NCBI RefSeq assembly: GCF_905196875.1
Contig: NZ_CAJJWO010000018.1
Coordinates: forward strand, 1-64,000
Source: an uncultured Parabacteroides sp.
GTDB lineage: Bacteria > Bacteroidota > Bacteroidia > Bacteroidales > Tannerellaceae
Direction of reading: 5' to 3'
Length of the DNA: 64,000 bases
The notes under the pieces are model-generated. The model was not told where the DNA came from. It saw nothing but the letters and a program-made list of their open reading frames with translations, and did not search any database. Shown here piece by piece: positions 51,808 through 61,874 of this stretch (within the stretch, counting starts at the first letter, position 1; each line of letters begins with the position of its first letter). Made by a program: the position numbers and the translations under genes.

Positions 51808-54225
51808 ATGAAATATGTATATTGGGTAATTTTATTTTGTGGAGTTTACTTATGTAGTTGTAATTCTGCCGATAGCCCTTTCAAGAAAAAGTCATCGTTG
51901 GAACTTTGGTATGCAACTCCTGCCGATGGGGTGGAAAAAGATAATCCTTACGTTTGGCCGGACGATGAACCTTGGCTGGAAGCTTTGCCTGTGGGTAATG
52001 GATATATGGGGGCTATGGTCTTTGGAGGGTTTGAAACAGAGCGTTTGCAGCTAAATGATAAGAATCTTTGGTCCGGCTCTCCGCAAGAGGCCAATCCGGA
52101 GGGTTTTTATGATTGTTTGTCGGAAGTCAGATCTTTATTGTTGCAGGGGCATAATCGAGATGCTCAGAAATTGGCAGCAAAGGGATTGGTTTGTAAAGGT
52201 GCTGGGACCAATCGCGCGTATGCTGCAAATAAACCGTTTGGCTGTTATCAAACTTTAGGGGATTTGTATATTGATTTTCATGATATAGATAATGAGTATA
52301 AAGATTATCGGAAATCTTTGAATTTAGAAACGGGAGTGGTTAATGTTTCTTATTCTATAGATGGAAACCGGATAGAACGAACTTGTTTTGCCAGTTATCC
52401 TGATCGGGTACTTGTTTACAAAATTAAGTCTAAGGAAAAAGGCAAATTGAATTTTTCCGTTCGAATGGACAGACCAGAACGATATGAGCTGATAGAAGAC
52501 CAAGGACAATTGTTGATGTTTGGTTCTATGGATAATGGTTGCGGAGGTGAAGGAATGAAGTATTGGGTGCGTTTGGATGCTACTACCAAGGGTGGTGAGA
52601 AAAAAGTAACAGACAGTTTGATGACTATTACGAATGCAGACGAGGTTTGCCTTTATCTAACGTCAACCACTGATTATGTTGGAGCCCCGGACTATATCGA
52701 TGCAGATTTCAAAGAAGATACACGAGGCGTTTTGCAGAATGCTATGAAACAGCAGTATGCGGATTTATTGCAAACACATATACAGGATCATTCCACTTTT
52801 TATGAACGCGTGGATCTATCTCTTGTCCCTGCAGATTATGTCGATACGATTCCGACGAATGTCAGAGCTGAAAAAGTACGTGGAGGAGGAGAGGATTTAT
52901 ATTTGCAACAATTGCTTTTTCAATATGGACGTTATCTGCTGATTGCCTCTTCGCGCGAGAACACGTTGCCTGCTAATTTGCAGGGCGTTTGGTGTAACAA
53001 GATCAATTCGGCCTGGAATGGTGATTATCATATGGATATCAACTTGCAGATGAATTATTGGCTGTCACAAGTGACGAATTTGCCGGAAATGTTTGAACCG
53101 TATGTTTCATTCATGGAGTCATTGCAGGCCAGTGGACAAAAAACGGCTATGGAACTTTACCATTCAAAAGGTTGGTGTGTGCATCCTGTCGTAAATGTCT
53201 GGGGATTTACTTCTCCGGGTGAAGGTGTTGGTTGGGGGTTACATTTAGGTTCTGCGGGCTGGTTGTGCCAGAATCTATGGGAACAATATGCTTTTACGCA
53301 AGATATCTCGTATTTACAGCGAATTTATCCCATCCTGTCGCGTGTGGCTCTTTTTTATACGGACTGGTTGACGCTTGATCCTTCTGGTGATTATGTTTCC
53401 ATGCCTTCCATCTCACCGGAAAATACTTATGAAACGGAGGAAGGGTATAGGTTGGCTATTTGTGCAGGGACTGCGCATGACCATCAGGTGATTCGGGATT
53501 TGTTTACCAATTACCTGAAAGCATCGGAACTTTTGCAGGAAGAAGATACTGTGACCCGGAAAGTCCGGAAACAGTTGCTTGCGTTGAAAAAAGATCAAAT
53601 AGGCCACGACGGGCGTTTGATGGAATGGAACCGGGAATATAAGGAGGCGGATCCGGGACACCGGCATATCTCACATCTGTATGGTCTGTTTCCGGGAAAC
53701 CAGATAACGGAAGATACTCCAACACTATTTAATGCAGCCCGTAAGTCTTTGGATTATCGCATTAAACATACCAAAGGGCATGTTGCTTGGAACTTATCTT
53801 GGCTGACATGTGTCGGTGCCCGTTTCAAGGATGCAGATTTTGCGTATGGATCATTTTTGAAATTACAGAAAGACTGCTTGGCTGATAATTTATTTACACT
53901 TGGTCGTCCTTATCAGATTGAAGCAGGGTTTGGCTTGACCGCAGGAATGGCTGAAATGTTGTTACAAAGCCATAATAACGTCATTTGCTTGTTACCGGCT
54001 TTACCGGAGGCATGGAAGAATGGTTCTGTAAAAGGTTTGTGTGCAAGAGGCGGTTATGAGATATCTATGGAATGGAAAGAAGGTAAACTGAAGAGTGCTA
54101 GTCTTTATTCAAAGATGAAAACCGGAAAGGTATTCATTGTTTATAACGGGAAACGTATGGAAGTTTATTTGGAAAAGGGAAAATCTCGTTTACTAAAAGT
54201 TAATGATTTTAGTGGAGGTCAATAA
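51808..54225 (+). CDS. GH95 family glycoside hydrolase (alpha-L-fucosidase-type)
   Basis: The 805-aa lipoprotein (LCSC at about residues 15-18) has the full GH95 structure: LEALPVGNGYMGAMVFGG and NDKNLWSGSPQEANPEG in the N-terminal domain, then NLQGVWCNKINSAWNGDYH, INLQMNYW, SISPENTYE with Glu538, and HRHISHLYGLFPGNQI. It is closer to characterised fucosidases than its neighbour, but it has Asp410 in place of the first catalytic Asn (DIN for NIN) and Glu705 (QIEAGFG) where Asp is usual. The specificity may be alpha-L-galactose or fucose. Confidence 0.9.
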   Translation: MKYVYWVILFCGVYLCSCNSADSPFKKKSSLELWYATPADGVEKDNPYVWPDDEPWLEALPVGNGYMGAMVFGGFETERLQLNDKNLWSGSPQEANPEGFYDCLSEVRSLLLQGHNRDAQKLAAKGLVCKGAGTNRAYAANKPFGCYQTLGDLYIDFHDIDNEYKDYRKSLNLETGVVNVSYSIDGNRIERTCFASYPDRVLVYKIKSKEKGKLNFSVRMDRPERYELIEDQGQLLMFGSMDNGCGGEGMKYWVRLDATTKGGEKKVTDSLMTITNADEVCLYLTSTTDYVGAPDYIDADFKEDTRGVLQNAMKQQYADLLQTHIQDHSTFYERVDLSLVPADYVDTIPTNVRAEKVRGGGEDLYLQQLLFQYGRYLLIASSRENTLPANLQGVWCNKINSAWNGDYHMDINLQMNYWLSQVTNLPEMFEPYVSFMESLQASGQKTAMELYHSKGWCVHPVVNVWGFTSPGEGVGWGLHLGSAGWLCQNLWEQYAFTQDISYLQRIYPILSRVALFYTDWLTLDPSGDYVSMPSISPENTYETEEGYRLAICAGTAHDHQVIRDLFTNYLKASELLQEEDTVTRKVRKQLLALKKDQIGHDGRLMEWNREYKEADPGHRHISHLYGLFPGNQITEDTPTLFNAARKSLDYRIKHTKGHVAWNLSWLTCVGARFKDADFAYGSFLKLQKDCLADNLFTLGRPYQIEAGFGLTAGMAEMLLQSHNNVICLLPALPEAWKNGSVKGLCARGGYEISMEWKEGKLKSASLYSKMKTGKVFIVYNGKRMEVYLEKGKSRLLKVNDFSGGQ

Positions 54226-54247
54226 TAAAAAATTTAATATCAATAAA

Positions 54248-56917
54248 ATGCAAAAATCAATGACAAGAAATATATTTATTATACTGTTTTTACTGGTTAC
54301 AGTCCAGTTGTCAGCACTGGATATGCCGAAGTTTTCTACTGCTGGTTTTTACGAACTCCCCAATACTGGTCGTGAAGTCTATTCGATGAATCTGGCCTGG
54401 CGTTTTATGAAAGGTGATGTAGAGGGGAAACCTTATTCGATTGATTACAATGATTCGGATTGGCAGGTTGTTTCTGTTCCTCATGGTTTGGAGTATTTGC
54501 CGTCAGAGGCAAGTGGCTGTGCCAATTATCAGGGTATTGCCTGGTATCGTAAACGTTTTACTCCGGATGAACGCTTGAAAGGGAAACAATTGTTTATTCA
54601 TTTTGAAGCAATCATGGGTAAAAGTGAAGTTTATGTAAATGGTAAATTACTGAAAGAATATTATGGGGGATACTTACCCGTAATAGTGGATGTAACAAAT
54701 GTTCTGAAATGGGGAGAAGAAAATGTGATAGCTGTAAAAGCCGATAATGGCGATGATCCGCTTTATCCTGTCGGCAAAGCTCAAAATATGCTGGACTTTA
54801 CTTATTTCGGAGGTATTTACCGTGATTGTTGGCTGATTGCGCATAATGATGTGTTTATAACCAATGCGAATTATGAAAATGAGGTAGCAGGAGGAGGACT
54901 GTTTATTTCGTATGCGGATGTATCGGAAAAGAGTGCTGTTGTAAACCTGAAGGCGCATATTCGTAATAATTCAAAAAAGAATGAACGGGTTTCGATCTCT
55001 TTCGAGTTGAAAAATAAGGAGGGAAAAGTTGTTCAGCAAGCTTTAAAAAAGGTTTCGGTTGGAAAAGGGAAAGCTTCTTATGCTATCACTTCTATGAAAG
55101 TTAAAACACCTTTGTTGTGGAGTCCGGATAGTCCTAATTTATATCATTTGGATGTGAAGGTTAAAGATGATCGAGGAACGGTTATAGATGGATACCGGCA
55201 GCGAGTTGGAATCCGGAGTATTGAGTTTAAGCAGACTGATGGTCTATGGATTAACGGTAAGCGTTATGACGGTAAATTGATGGGGACGAATCGTCATCAG
55301 GATTTTGCTGTTCTTGGAAATGCTTTGCCTAATTCCATGCAATGGAGAGATGCTAAAAAACTGCGTGATGCTGGTATGAAGGTTATCCGTACACATTATG
55401 TGATAGATCCTGCTTTTATGGATGCCTGCGATGAATTGGGATTGTTTGCGTTGGTAGAAGTTCCTGGTTGGCAGTTCTGGAATAAGGAACCGATTTTTGG
55501 AGAACGTGTTTATTCGGATATACGGAATATGATCCGCATTCATCGTAATCATGCTTCTTTATTTTTCTGGGAGCCCATCTTAAATGAAACACACTATCCG
55601 GATGAGTTTGCTAGGAAAGCGTTAGATATTTGTGAAGAAGAATACCCTTATCCATACAGTATAGCTGCATGTGACCATGGTGCGGCAGGAGATCATTATT
55701 ATTCTTTGTTGTTGCGTCCTATTGAGTCTAAATTGCGTACGGATAAAACTTATTTTATCCGTGAATGGGGAGATAATGTAGACGATTGGAATGCTCAGAA
55801 TTCGGATAGCCGTGTGGCACGTAGCTGGGGAGAAATTCCAATGTTGCTTCAGGCAGAACATTATGCGAAACCTTCTTATTTGAAAGAATTTCCGATTTTA
55901 TGTTATGAAACGATTTGTAATAAACCGAGCCAGATTGTCGGAGCATGTTTCTGGCATTCGTTCGATCATCAGCGCGGTTATCATGCCGATCCTTTCTACG
56001 GTGGGATGATGGATGCTTTCCGTCAACCGAAAACATCTTATTATATGTTCATGGCTCAGCGTTCTCCGAAAAAGAGTGATCTGATAGCTGATAACGGACC
56101 TATGATTTACATTGCGCATGAACTTACTCCTTTTTCACCGGAAGATGTGACGGTATATTCCAATTGCGATGAAGTCCGCCTGACGGTTTTTAAAGAAGGA
56201 AAAGAATATACTTATAAGAAAGACCCTTCTCATAAAGGTATGCCTTCGCCTATTATAACATTTGAAAATGTCTTTCATTTTATGGAATGGAAGGCTATGG
56301 CACGCGCCGGAAAGCAAAAGGATGCTTATCTGCTGGCCGAGGGATTGATTGATGGTCAAGTTGTAGTAAGCCATAAGCGTTATCCTTCCGGTCAGGCCGA
56401 CCATATTTCTCTCCGTCTTGACAATGAGAAGGTTCCTTTGAAAGCTGATGGTTCTGATGTTGTAACCGTAATAGCCGAGATTGTGGATAAGCGCGGTACG
56501 GTGAAACGTTTGAATAATTCTGTTATCCGGTTTGAAATAGAGGGAGAAGGCCGATTGTTGGGTGACGATTCAACAGGTAATAGCCCATGTGAAGTTATTT
56601 GGGGGACAGCTCCGATATTAGTACAGTCGATAACTACATCTGGGAAGATAAAAGTAATAGCTTCCATGCAAAATCCTGGGCAGTCACGTCCATTGGAAGG
56701 TGTGCTGGAGTTTGAAAGTGTTCCGAATGAACAAAAAGAAATCTTTTCACAGAAGGAGTTGTCTTTATCCGGACAGTCTGGCTCTGTTGTTAATCTTTCC
56801 GTAAGTAAAAGTGATCTGGAAAGGGAGAACGAGCGTTTGCGTAAAGAATTAAATCAGTTGAAAGTGAAAGAAGTGGAAAAACAGCAAACACAGTTCGGTG
56901 TAGGTATCAATGATTGA
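54248..56917 (+). CDS. GH2 family glycosidase with C-terminal zipper
   Basis: The 889-aa secreted enzyme has a signal peptide (to about residue 24) and the GH2 order: sugar-binding jelly roll (WRFMKGDVEGKPYSIDYNDS), Ig-like domain, then a TIM barrel with acid/base Glu447 in ILNETHY and nucleophile Glu506 in IREWGD. After C-terminal beta domains it ends in LERENERLRKELNQLKV, three leucines in heptad spacing, which reads as a coiled coil. GH2 includes beta-galactosidases and beta-glucuronidases; the class is not resolved. Start at ATG 54248; ATG 54260 also fits. Confidence 0.9.
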   Translation: MQKSMTRNIFIILFLLVTVQLSALDMPKFSTAGFYELPNTGREVYSMNLAWRFMKGDVEGKPYSIDYNDSDWQVVSVPHGLEYLPSEASGCANYQGIAWYRKRFTPDERLKGKQLFIHFEAIMGKSEVYVNGKLLKEYYGGYLPVIVDVTNVLKWGEENVIAVKADNGDDPLYPVGKAQNMLDFTYFGGIYRDCWLIAHNDVFITNANYENEVAGGGLFISYADVSEKSAVVNLKAHIRNNSKKNERVSISFELKNKEGKVVQQALKKVSVGKGKASYAITSMKVKTPLLWSPDSPNLYHLDVKVKDDRGTVIDGYRQRVGIRSIEFKQTDGLWINGKRYDGKLMGTNRHQDFAVLGNALPNSMQWRDAKKLRDAGMKVIRTHYVIDPAFMDACDELGLFALVEVPGWQFWNKEPIFGERVYSDIRNMIRIHRNHASLFFWEPILNETHYPDEFARKALDICEEEYPYPYSIAACDHGAAGDHYYSLLLRPIESKLRTDKTYFIREWGDNVDDWNAQNSDSRVARSWGEIPMLLQAEHYAKPSYLKEFPILCYETICNKPSQIVGACFWHSFDHQRGYHADPFYGGMMDAFRQPKTSYYMFMAQRSPKKSDLIADNGPMIYIAHELTPFSPEDVTVYSNCDEVRLTVFKEGKEYTYKKDPSHKGMPSPIITFENVFHFMEWKAMARAGKQKDAYLLAEGLIDGQVVVSHKRYPSGQADHISLRLDNEKVPLKADGSDVVTVIAEIVDKRGTVKRLNNSVIRFEIEGEGRLLGDDSTGNSPCEVIWGTAPILVQSITTSGKIKVIASMQNPGQSRPLEGVLEFESVPNEQKEIFSQKELSLSGQSGSVVNLSVSKSDLERENERLRKELNQLKVKEVEKQQTQFGVGIND

Positions 56918-56965
56918 TGTATCCTGAATTTATAGGCGGAACATGCTATATGATAATATTTTTTG

Positions 56966-56973
56966 TACCTTTG
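56966..56973 (+). promoter_or_regulatory. -7 promoter element of valS
   Basis: TACCTTTG, an exact TAnnTTTG match, 64 bp before the valS ATG. No clear -33 box is seen. Confidence 0.55.
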
Positions 56974-57036
56974 CACATCAAAATAACGGGTACAGCTGGC
57001 CCATGTTAAATAAGGATATAATTAGAATAAAACAAT

Positions 57037-59652
57037 ATGGAAATTGCAAGTAAGTACAACCCCGCCGAAGTAGAGGGAAAGTGGTATCAGTATTGGTTGG
57101 ATAACGGCTTCTTCAAGTCGAAACCAGACGGTCGTGAGCCGTACACAATCGTTATTCCGCCCCCTAACGTCACCGGCGTACTTCACATGGGACACATGCT
57201 TAACAATACCATTCAGGATATCCTGATCCGTCGTGCCCGTATGCTGGGTAAGAACGCTTGCTGGGTACCGGGTACCGACCATGCCTCTATCGCTACCGAA
57301 GCAAAGGTGGTGAACAGACTGGCACAACAGGGAATCAAGAAAACAGACCTGACCCGCGACGAGTTCCTTAAACATGCCTGGGAATGGAAAGAAGAACACG
57401 GAGGCATCATCCTGAAACAGTTGCGTAAACTGGGTGCATCCTGCGATTGGGACCGTACGGCTTTTACGATGGACGAAAAACGTTCGGAAAGCGTATTGAA
57501 AGTTTTTGTCGATCTGTTCGACAAAGGGCTGATCTATCGTGGCGTGCGTATGGTAAACTGGGACCCGAAGGCCCTGACTGCTCTTTCCGATGAAGAAGTA
57601 ATTTATAAAGAAGAACATAGTAAACTGTTTTATCTCCGTTATAAAATCGAAGGGGAAGACGGTTACGCAGTTGTCGCAACTACCCGTCCGGAAACGATCA
57701 TGGGGGATACTGCCATGTGTATCAATCCGAACGACCCGAAGAACCAGCACCTGAAAGGTAAGAAGGTGATCGTTCCGCTGGTAAATCGTGTAATCCCGGT
57801 TATCGAGGACGATTATGTAGATATCGATTTCGGTACAGGTTGCCTGAAAGTGACTCCGGCCCATGATGTAAACGACTATATGCTGGGCGAGAAATATAAC
57901 TTGCCTTCCATCGATATCTTCAACGATAACGGAACATTGAGCGAAGCTGCCGGTTTGTATATCGGTATGGATCGTTTCGATGTTCGTACACAGATCGAAA
58001 AAGACCTGGAAGCTGCCGGCCTGTTGGAAAAGGTAGAAGCATACGAAAATAAGGTAGGTTACTCGGAACGTACCAATGTGCCTATCGAACCGAAGTTGTC
58101 TATGCAATGGTTCCTGAAGATGGAACACCTGGCACAGATCGCTTTGACTCCGGTTATGAATGACGACCTGAAGTTCTATCCTCCTAAGTTCAAGAATACA
58201 TACCGTCACTGGATGGAGAATATTAAGGACTGGTGTATTAGCCGTCAGTTATGGTGGGGACATCGTATCCCGGCTTATTATCTGCCGGAAGGTGGTTATG
58301 TGGTAGCCGAAACACCAGAAAAGGCATTGGAACTGGCGAAACACAAGAATCCGGCACTGACAATGGCCGATCTTCGTCAGGACGACGACTGTCTGGATAC
58401 CTGGTTCTCTTCCTGGTTATGGCCTATCTCTCTGTTCGACGGCATCAATAATCCGGATAACGAAGAGATCAACTATTACTATCCGACCAGCGACCTGGTA
58501 ACAGGCCCGGATATCATTTTCTTCTGGGTAGCCCGTATGATTATGGCAGGTTACGAATATAGAGGCGATATGCCGTTCAAGAATGTTTATTTTACCGGTA
58601 TCGTTCGTGATAAACTGGGACGTAAGATGTCGAAGTCATTAGGAAACTCCCCCGACCCGTTATTGCTGATCGAACAGTACGGAGCCGACGGTGTTCGTAT
58701 GGGATTGATGATGGCAGCACCTGCCGGAAACGATATTCCTTTCGACGAAGCTTTGTGCGAACAGGGACGTAACTTCAATAACAAGATATGGAATGCCTTC
58801 CGTCTGATTAAGGGTTGGACGGTCGACGATACGATTGCACAGCCGGAAGCATCGGCTACAGCTGTTAAATGGTTCAAGATGCAGTTGGATAAGACGATTG
58901 CTGAGGTAGACGATCTGTTTAGCAAATATCGTTTGAGCGAAGCGATGATGGTTATCTATAAACTGTTCTGGGATGAATTCTCTTCCTGGTATCTGGAAAT
59001 GATTAAGCCGGGCTATCAACTGCCGATTGATAAGGTGACTTATCAGGCAACACTCGGTTTCTTCGACGCGTTGCTCCGTTTGCTCCATCCGTTCATGCCA
59101 TTCATTACGGAAGAACTGTGGCAGGCTCTCGAACCGCGTAAGGAAGGTGAAAGTCTGATGGTTGCATTAATGCCTGAAGTTACACCGGTGGATGCTGCTT
59201 ATCTGGAATCATTCGAGATCGTGAAAGAGATTGTGAGCGGTGTCCGTACGATCCGTCTGCAGAAAAATATTCCGAATAAGGAAGAATTGACTTTGCAGGT
59301 ATTAGGCGATCATAACGATGATTTCAACCCGGTAATCGCTAAGATGTGTAACCTGTCTGAGATTGCAAGGACTGACGATAAGGCTGCCGGCGCCGTATCC
59401 TTCCTGGTTCGTACCACGGAATATGCTGTTCCTCTGGGTAGTATGATCAATGTGGAAGAAGAGTTGGCTAAATTGCGTGAAGAACTGAAATATCAGCAAG
59501 GCTTCCTTGTCTCCGTTACAAAGAAACTGAGCAACGAAAGCTTTGTAAGCAAAGCCCCGGCCAAGGTAATCGATATGGAACGTAAGAAACAAGCCGATGC
59601 TGAAAGCAAGATCAAATCGATAGAGGAGAGCATTGCTGCATTAACGAAATAA
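57037..59652 (+). CDS. valS: Valyl-tRNA synthetase
   Basis: The 871-aa class I aminoacyl-tRNA synthetase charges tRNA-Val and edits mischarged threonine. It has PPPNVTGVLHMGHMLNNT (the HIGH motif) near residue 45, the editing domain with TTRPETIMGDTAMCIN, the WCISRQLWWGHRIPAYY block, KMSKS in GRKMSKSLGNSPDPL, and a C-terminal coiled-coil arm (KLREELKYQQGFLVSVTKKL). The order and length are normal. It is a single-gene unit. Confidence 0.98.
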   Translation: MEIASKYNPAEVEGKWYQYWLDNGFFKSKPDGREPYTIVIPPPNVTGVLHMGHMLNNTIQDILIRRARMLGKNACWVPGTDHASIATEAKVVNRLAQQGIKKTDLTRDEFLKHAWEWKEEHGGIILKQLRKLGASCDWDRTAFTMDEKRSESVLKVFVDLFDKGLIYRGVRMVNWDPKALTALSDEEVIYKEEHSKLFYLRYKIEGEDGYAVVATTRPETIMGDTAMCINPNDPKNQHLKGKKVIVPLVNRVIPVIEDDYVDIDFGTGCLKVTPAHDVNDYMLGEKYNLPSIDIFNDNGTLSEAAGLYIGMDRFDVRTQIEKDLEAAGLLEKVEAYENKVGYSERTNVPIEPKLSMQWFLKMEHLAQIALTPVMNDDLKFYPPKFKNTYRHWMENIKDWCISRQLWWGHRIPAYYLPEGGYVVAETPEKALELAKHKNPALTMADLRQDDDCLDTWFSSWLWPISLFDGINNPDNEEINYYYPTSDLVTGPDIIFFWVARMIMAGYEYRGDMPFKNVYFTGIVRDKLGRKMSKSLGNSPDPLLLIEQYGADGVRMGLMMAAPAGNDIPFDEALCEQGRNFNNKIWNAFRLIKGWTVDDTIAQPEASATAVKWFKMQLDKTIAEVDDLFSKYRLSEAMMVIYKLFWDEFSSWYLEMIKPGYQLPIDKVTYQATLGFFDALLRLLHPFMPFITEELWQALEPRKEGESLMVALMPEVTPVDAAYLESFEIVKEIVSGVRTIRLQKNIPNKEELTLQVLGDHNDDFNPVIAKMCNLSEIARTDDKAAGAVSFLVRTTEYAVPLGSMINVEEELAKLREELKYQQGFLVSVTKKLSNESFVSKAPAKVIDMERKKQADAESKIKSIEESIAALTK

Positions 59653-59665
59653 TAATTTACAAAGG

Positions 59666-59699
59666 ACGGCGGGAAGATAATCATTCCCGCTGTTTTTTT
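59666..59699 (+). terminator. Terminator of valS
   Basis: ACGGCGGGAA (59666-59675) and TTCCCGCTGT (59684-59693) form a 10-bp stem with one G-U pair, followed by seven T. Confidence 0.85.
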
Positions 59700-59884
59700 C
59701 TTTTACATTCATCATTCCTTCATACAGGTGCCTACTGTTTTCCGATAATACCCTACATCTTTAGCTCTAATATGGCTATTCTTTCTGGTTTTGAGTTATC
59801 CTTGTTTTATTTTTCTGGATAAAGCTTATATTTCTTTAATTTTTACTAACTTGCAGCCCTTGTTATTTACATGGTGTATAAGAA

Positions 59885-61852
59885 ATGAGGGAAATAAGAA
59901 AAAGGCTGTTCATCATCTTTTGTTTTTTAGGAAGCTTTTGTCTTCCTGTTACTTTGTATGGTGCTAATGATGTTTCAGATGCGCTGTCTCTCGATTCGCT
60001 CTTTGAGATGGCACAGGCAAATGTACAGCAACAAAAGGGCTTTGAGTATGCCACACAATTACTGGAAGAAGCCCTACGTCGGAAGGATCGCTATCAGGAA
60101 GCGAATGCCATGTTTTGTCATGTCCGTTATTATTATTCCAAGAATACCGACAGTATGTCTTTCTGGATGCAAAAGGCATTACCTCTCTTTAGGGAACAAA
60201 AGAGGTATGTAGAGTATTTCCGGATGAAGGCATGGTATATTTATGTTTTGAATCGTTCGATGCAAAATGAAGAAGCCCTGAAATATGTTGACGATTTAAA
60301 GGAAGAAGCGAGCAGTCTGAATTTTCCCGAAGGCATAGAGATGGCCAATCAGGCGCTCGCCGATTTTTATTTGTCCAATAATCTGGGGGAGGAAGGTGTC
60401 GCCCTGTATGAAGAGGTTATACATAGCATGGAAATGAGAAATGCACCTCTTATCAAGCGTATCAATATTATCCGGCAACTCATGAATAAAGCTTTGGATC
60501 CTGAAACGAGATTGAAATATGTTGAGCGGTTGGATGATTACATTAAGATCTGTAAGGGAAAAGGGATTGAGTGGTTGGATGATGAAATATCTATATATTA
60601 TCTGGAATATGTCATGCACCGGCACTATGCCATAGAATATATAGGAAGGGATAAACTCAAGGAGGCGTTGGACCACTTGCAACAAGCCCAGGCACTTCTG
60701 ACAAAATACGAGATGTATAATTATGAAATAGAGTTGAAGACAATTTATGGCTCTTATTATCAGCATAGTAAACAGTATAACAAGGCCTTGGCGATTTTTG
60801 ATACTTTATTACCTGTTTGGCGCCAGAGGAATACGATGGGGGGGTACCTCGATATGTTGGATCGTAAAGCTGATGTTCTATTGAAGATCGGAAGGGATAG
60901 GGAGGCATCGCAACTCTATAAAGAATATGCTTTTTTGAATGATTCATTATCGAAAGTCCGTTTTTACGATAAACTGGCGGAAATGAATGCGCAACATAAG
61001 GTAGACAAACTGGAAATAAAAAACAAACAGATGGATCTGGAAGTTGCTCAGGCACATTCTCAACTTCTTCAAGTGGGAGGAGGAGCCGTTCTCCTGTTTA
61101 TTTTGTGTTGCCTGTTGGGGTATATATCTTATAGTCGCCATCGTTACGGGTTGCAGTTGAAACAGGCTAAAGAGAAAGCAGAAGAAGCCGACCGGATGAA
61201 ATCGACTTTCCTGGCTAATATGAACCATGAAATACGTACTCCGTTGAACGCCATTGTCGGTTTCTCTCAGGTGCTGGTAGATGAGGATGATCAGGAAACC
61301 CGGCAGGAATATGCCAATATTATACAAAGTAACAATGAACTGCTTCAGCGTTTGATAACGGATGTCCTTGATCTATCGAAGATTGAGTCGAATACAATGG
61401 CTTTGAATTATGCGATGCACGATCTTCCTGTCCTGATGAAGGAGATCTATAATGTGATAAAGCTTAGGATGCCCGAAAATGTAAAACTGGAACTTAATGA
61501 GTGCCTGCCACAACTTTTTTATACCGATCGTAATCGTCTTACACAAATTCTTACTAACTTGCTGACCAATGCAATCAAGCATACGGAAAAAGGTTTCATC
61601 CGCTTTGGTTATGAGGTGACAGAGACAGATGTCGTCTTTTCGGTAGAAGATTCGGGAGAAGGTATCCCCGAAGATAAACAGGAAAAGATATTCAGCCGTT
61701 TCGTTCAGTTGGATGACTGGAGTAAAGGAGTAGGCCTGGGGTTAGCAATTTGTAAAGGACTTATTACCCAGATGGGAGGGACGATCGGTGTTTCTTCCGT
61801 GTTCGGTGAAGGTTCAACATTTACAGTCGTTTTACCTCTGAAAAAGCCGTAA
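59885..61852 (+). CDS. TPR sensor histidine kinase
   Basis: The 655-aa protein has a signal peptide (to about residue 27), a periplasmic region of tetratricopeptide-like helical pairs (~40-370, for example QYNKALAIFDTLLPVWRQRN), one transmembrane helix (GGAVLLFILCCLLGYISY, ~395-415) and a cytoplasmic kinase. His448 in NHEIRTPLN is the phosphorylated residue; NLLTNAIKHTE is the N box, VEDSGEGIPEDKQEKIFSRF the G1/F region and GVGLGLAICKGL the G2 box. No receiver domain or response regulator is adjacent, so its partner is not known. Confidence 0.93.
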   Translation: MREIRKRLFIIFCFLGSFCLPVTLYGANDVSDALSLDSLFEMAQANVQQQKGFEYATQLLEEALRRKDRYQEANAMFCHVRYYYSKNTDSMSFWMQKALPLFREQKRYVEYFRMKAWYIYVLNRSMQNEEALKYVDDLKEEASSLNFPEGIEMANQALADFYLSNNLGEEGVALYEEVIHSMEMRNAPLIKRINIIRQLMNKALDPETRLKYVERLDDYIKICKGKGIEWLDDEISIYYLEYVMHRHYAIEYIGRDKLKEALDHLQQAQALLTKYEMYNYEIELKTIYGSYYQHSKQYNKALAIFDTLLPVWRQRNTMGGYLDMLDRKADVLLKIGRDREASQLYKEYAFLNDSLSKVRFYDKLAEMNAQHKVDKLEIKNKQMDLEVAQAHSQLLQVGGGAVLLFILCCLLGYISYSRHRYGLQLKQAKEKAEEADRMKSTFLANMNHEIRTPLNAIVGFSQVLVDEDDQETRQEYANIIQSNNELLQRLITDVLDLSKIESNTMALNYAMHDLPVLMKEIYNVIKLRMPENVKLELNECLPQLFYTDRNRLTQILTNLLTNAIKHTEKGFIRFGYEVTETDVVFSVEDSGEGIPEDKQEKIFSRFVQLDDWSKGVGLGLAICKGLITQMGGTIGVSSVFGEGSTFTVVLPLKKP

Positions 61853-61874
61853 TATATTATTTACATAATTTACC

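Noticed and set aside
57022..58209. 395-codon frame antisense to valS
   Set aside because: It is a shadow of biased codons in a conserved housekeeping gene and has no recognisable protein features.
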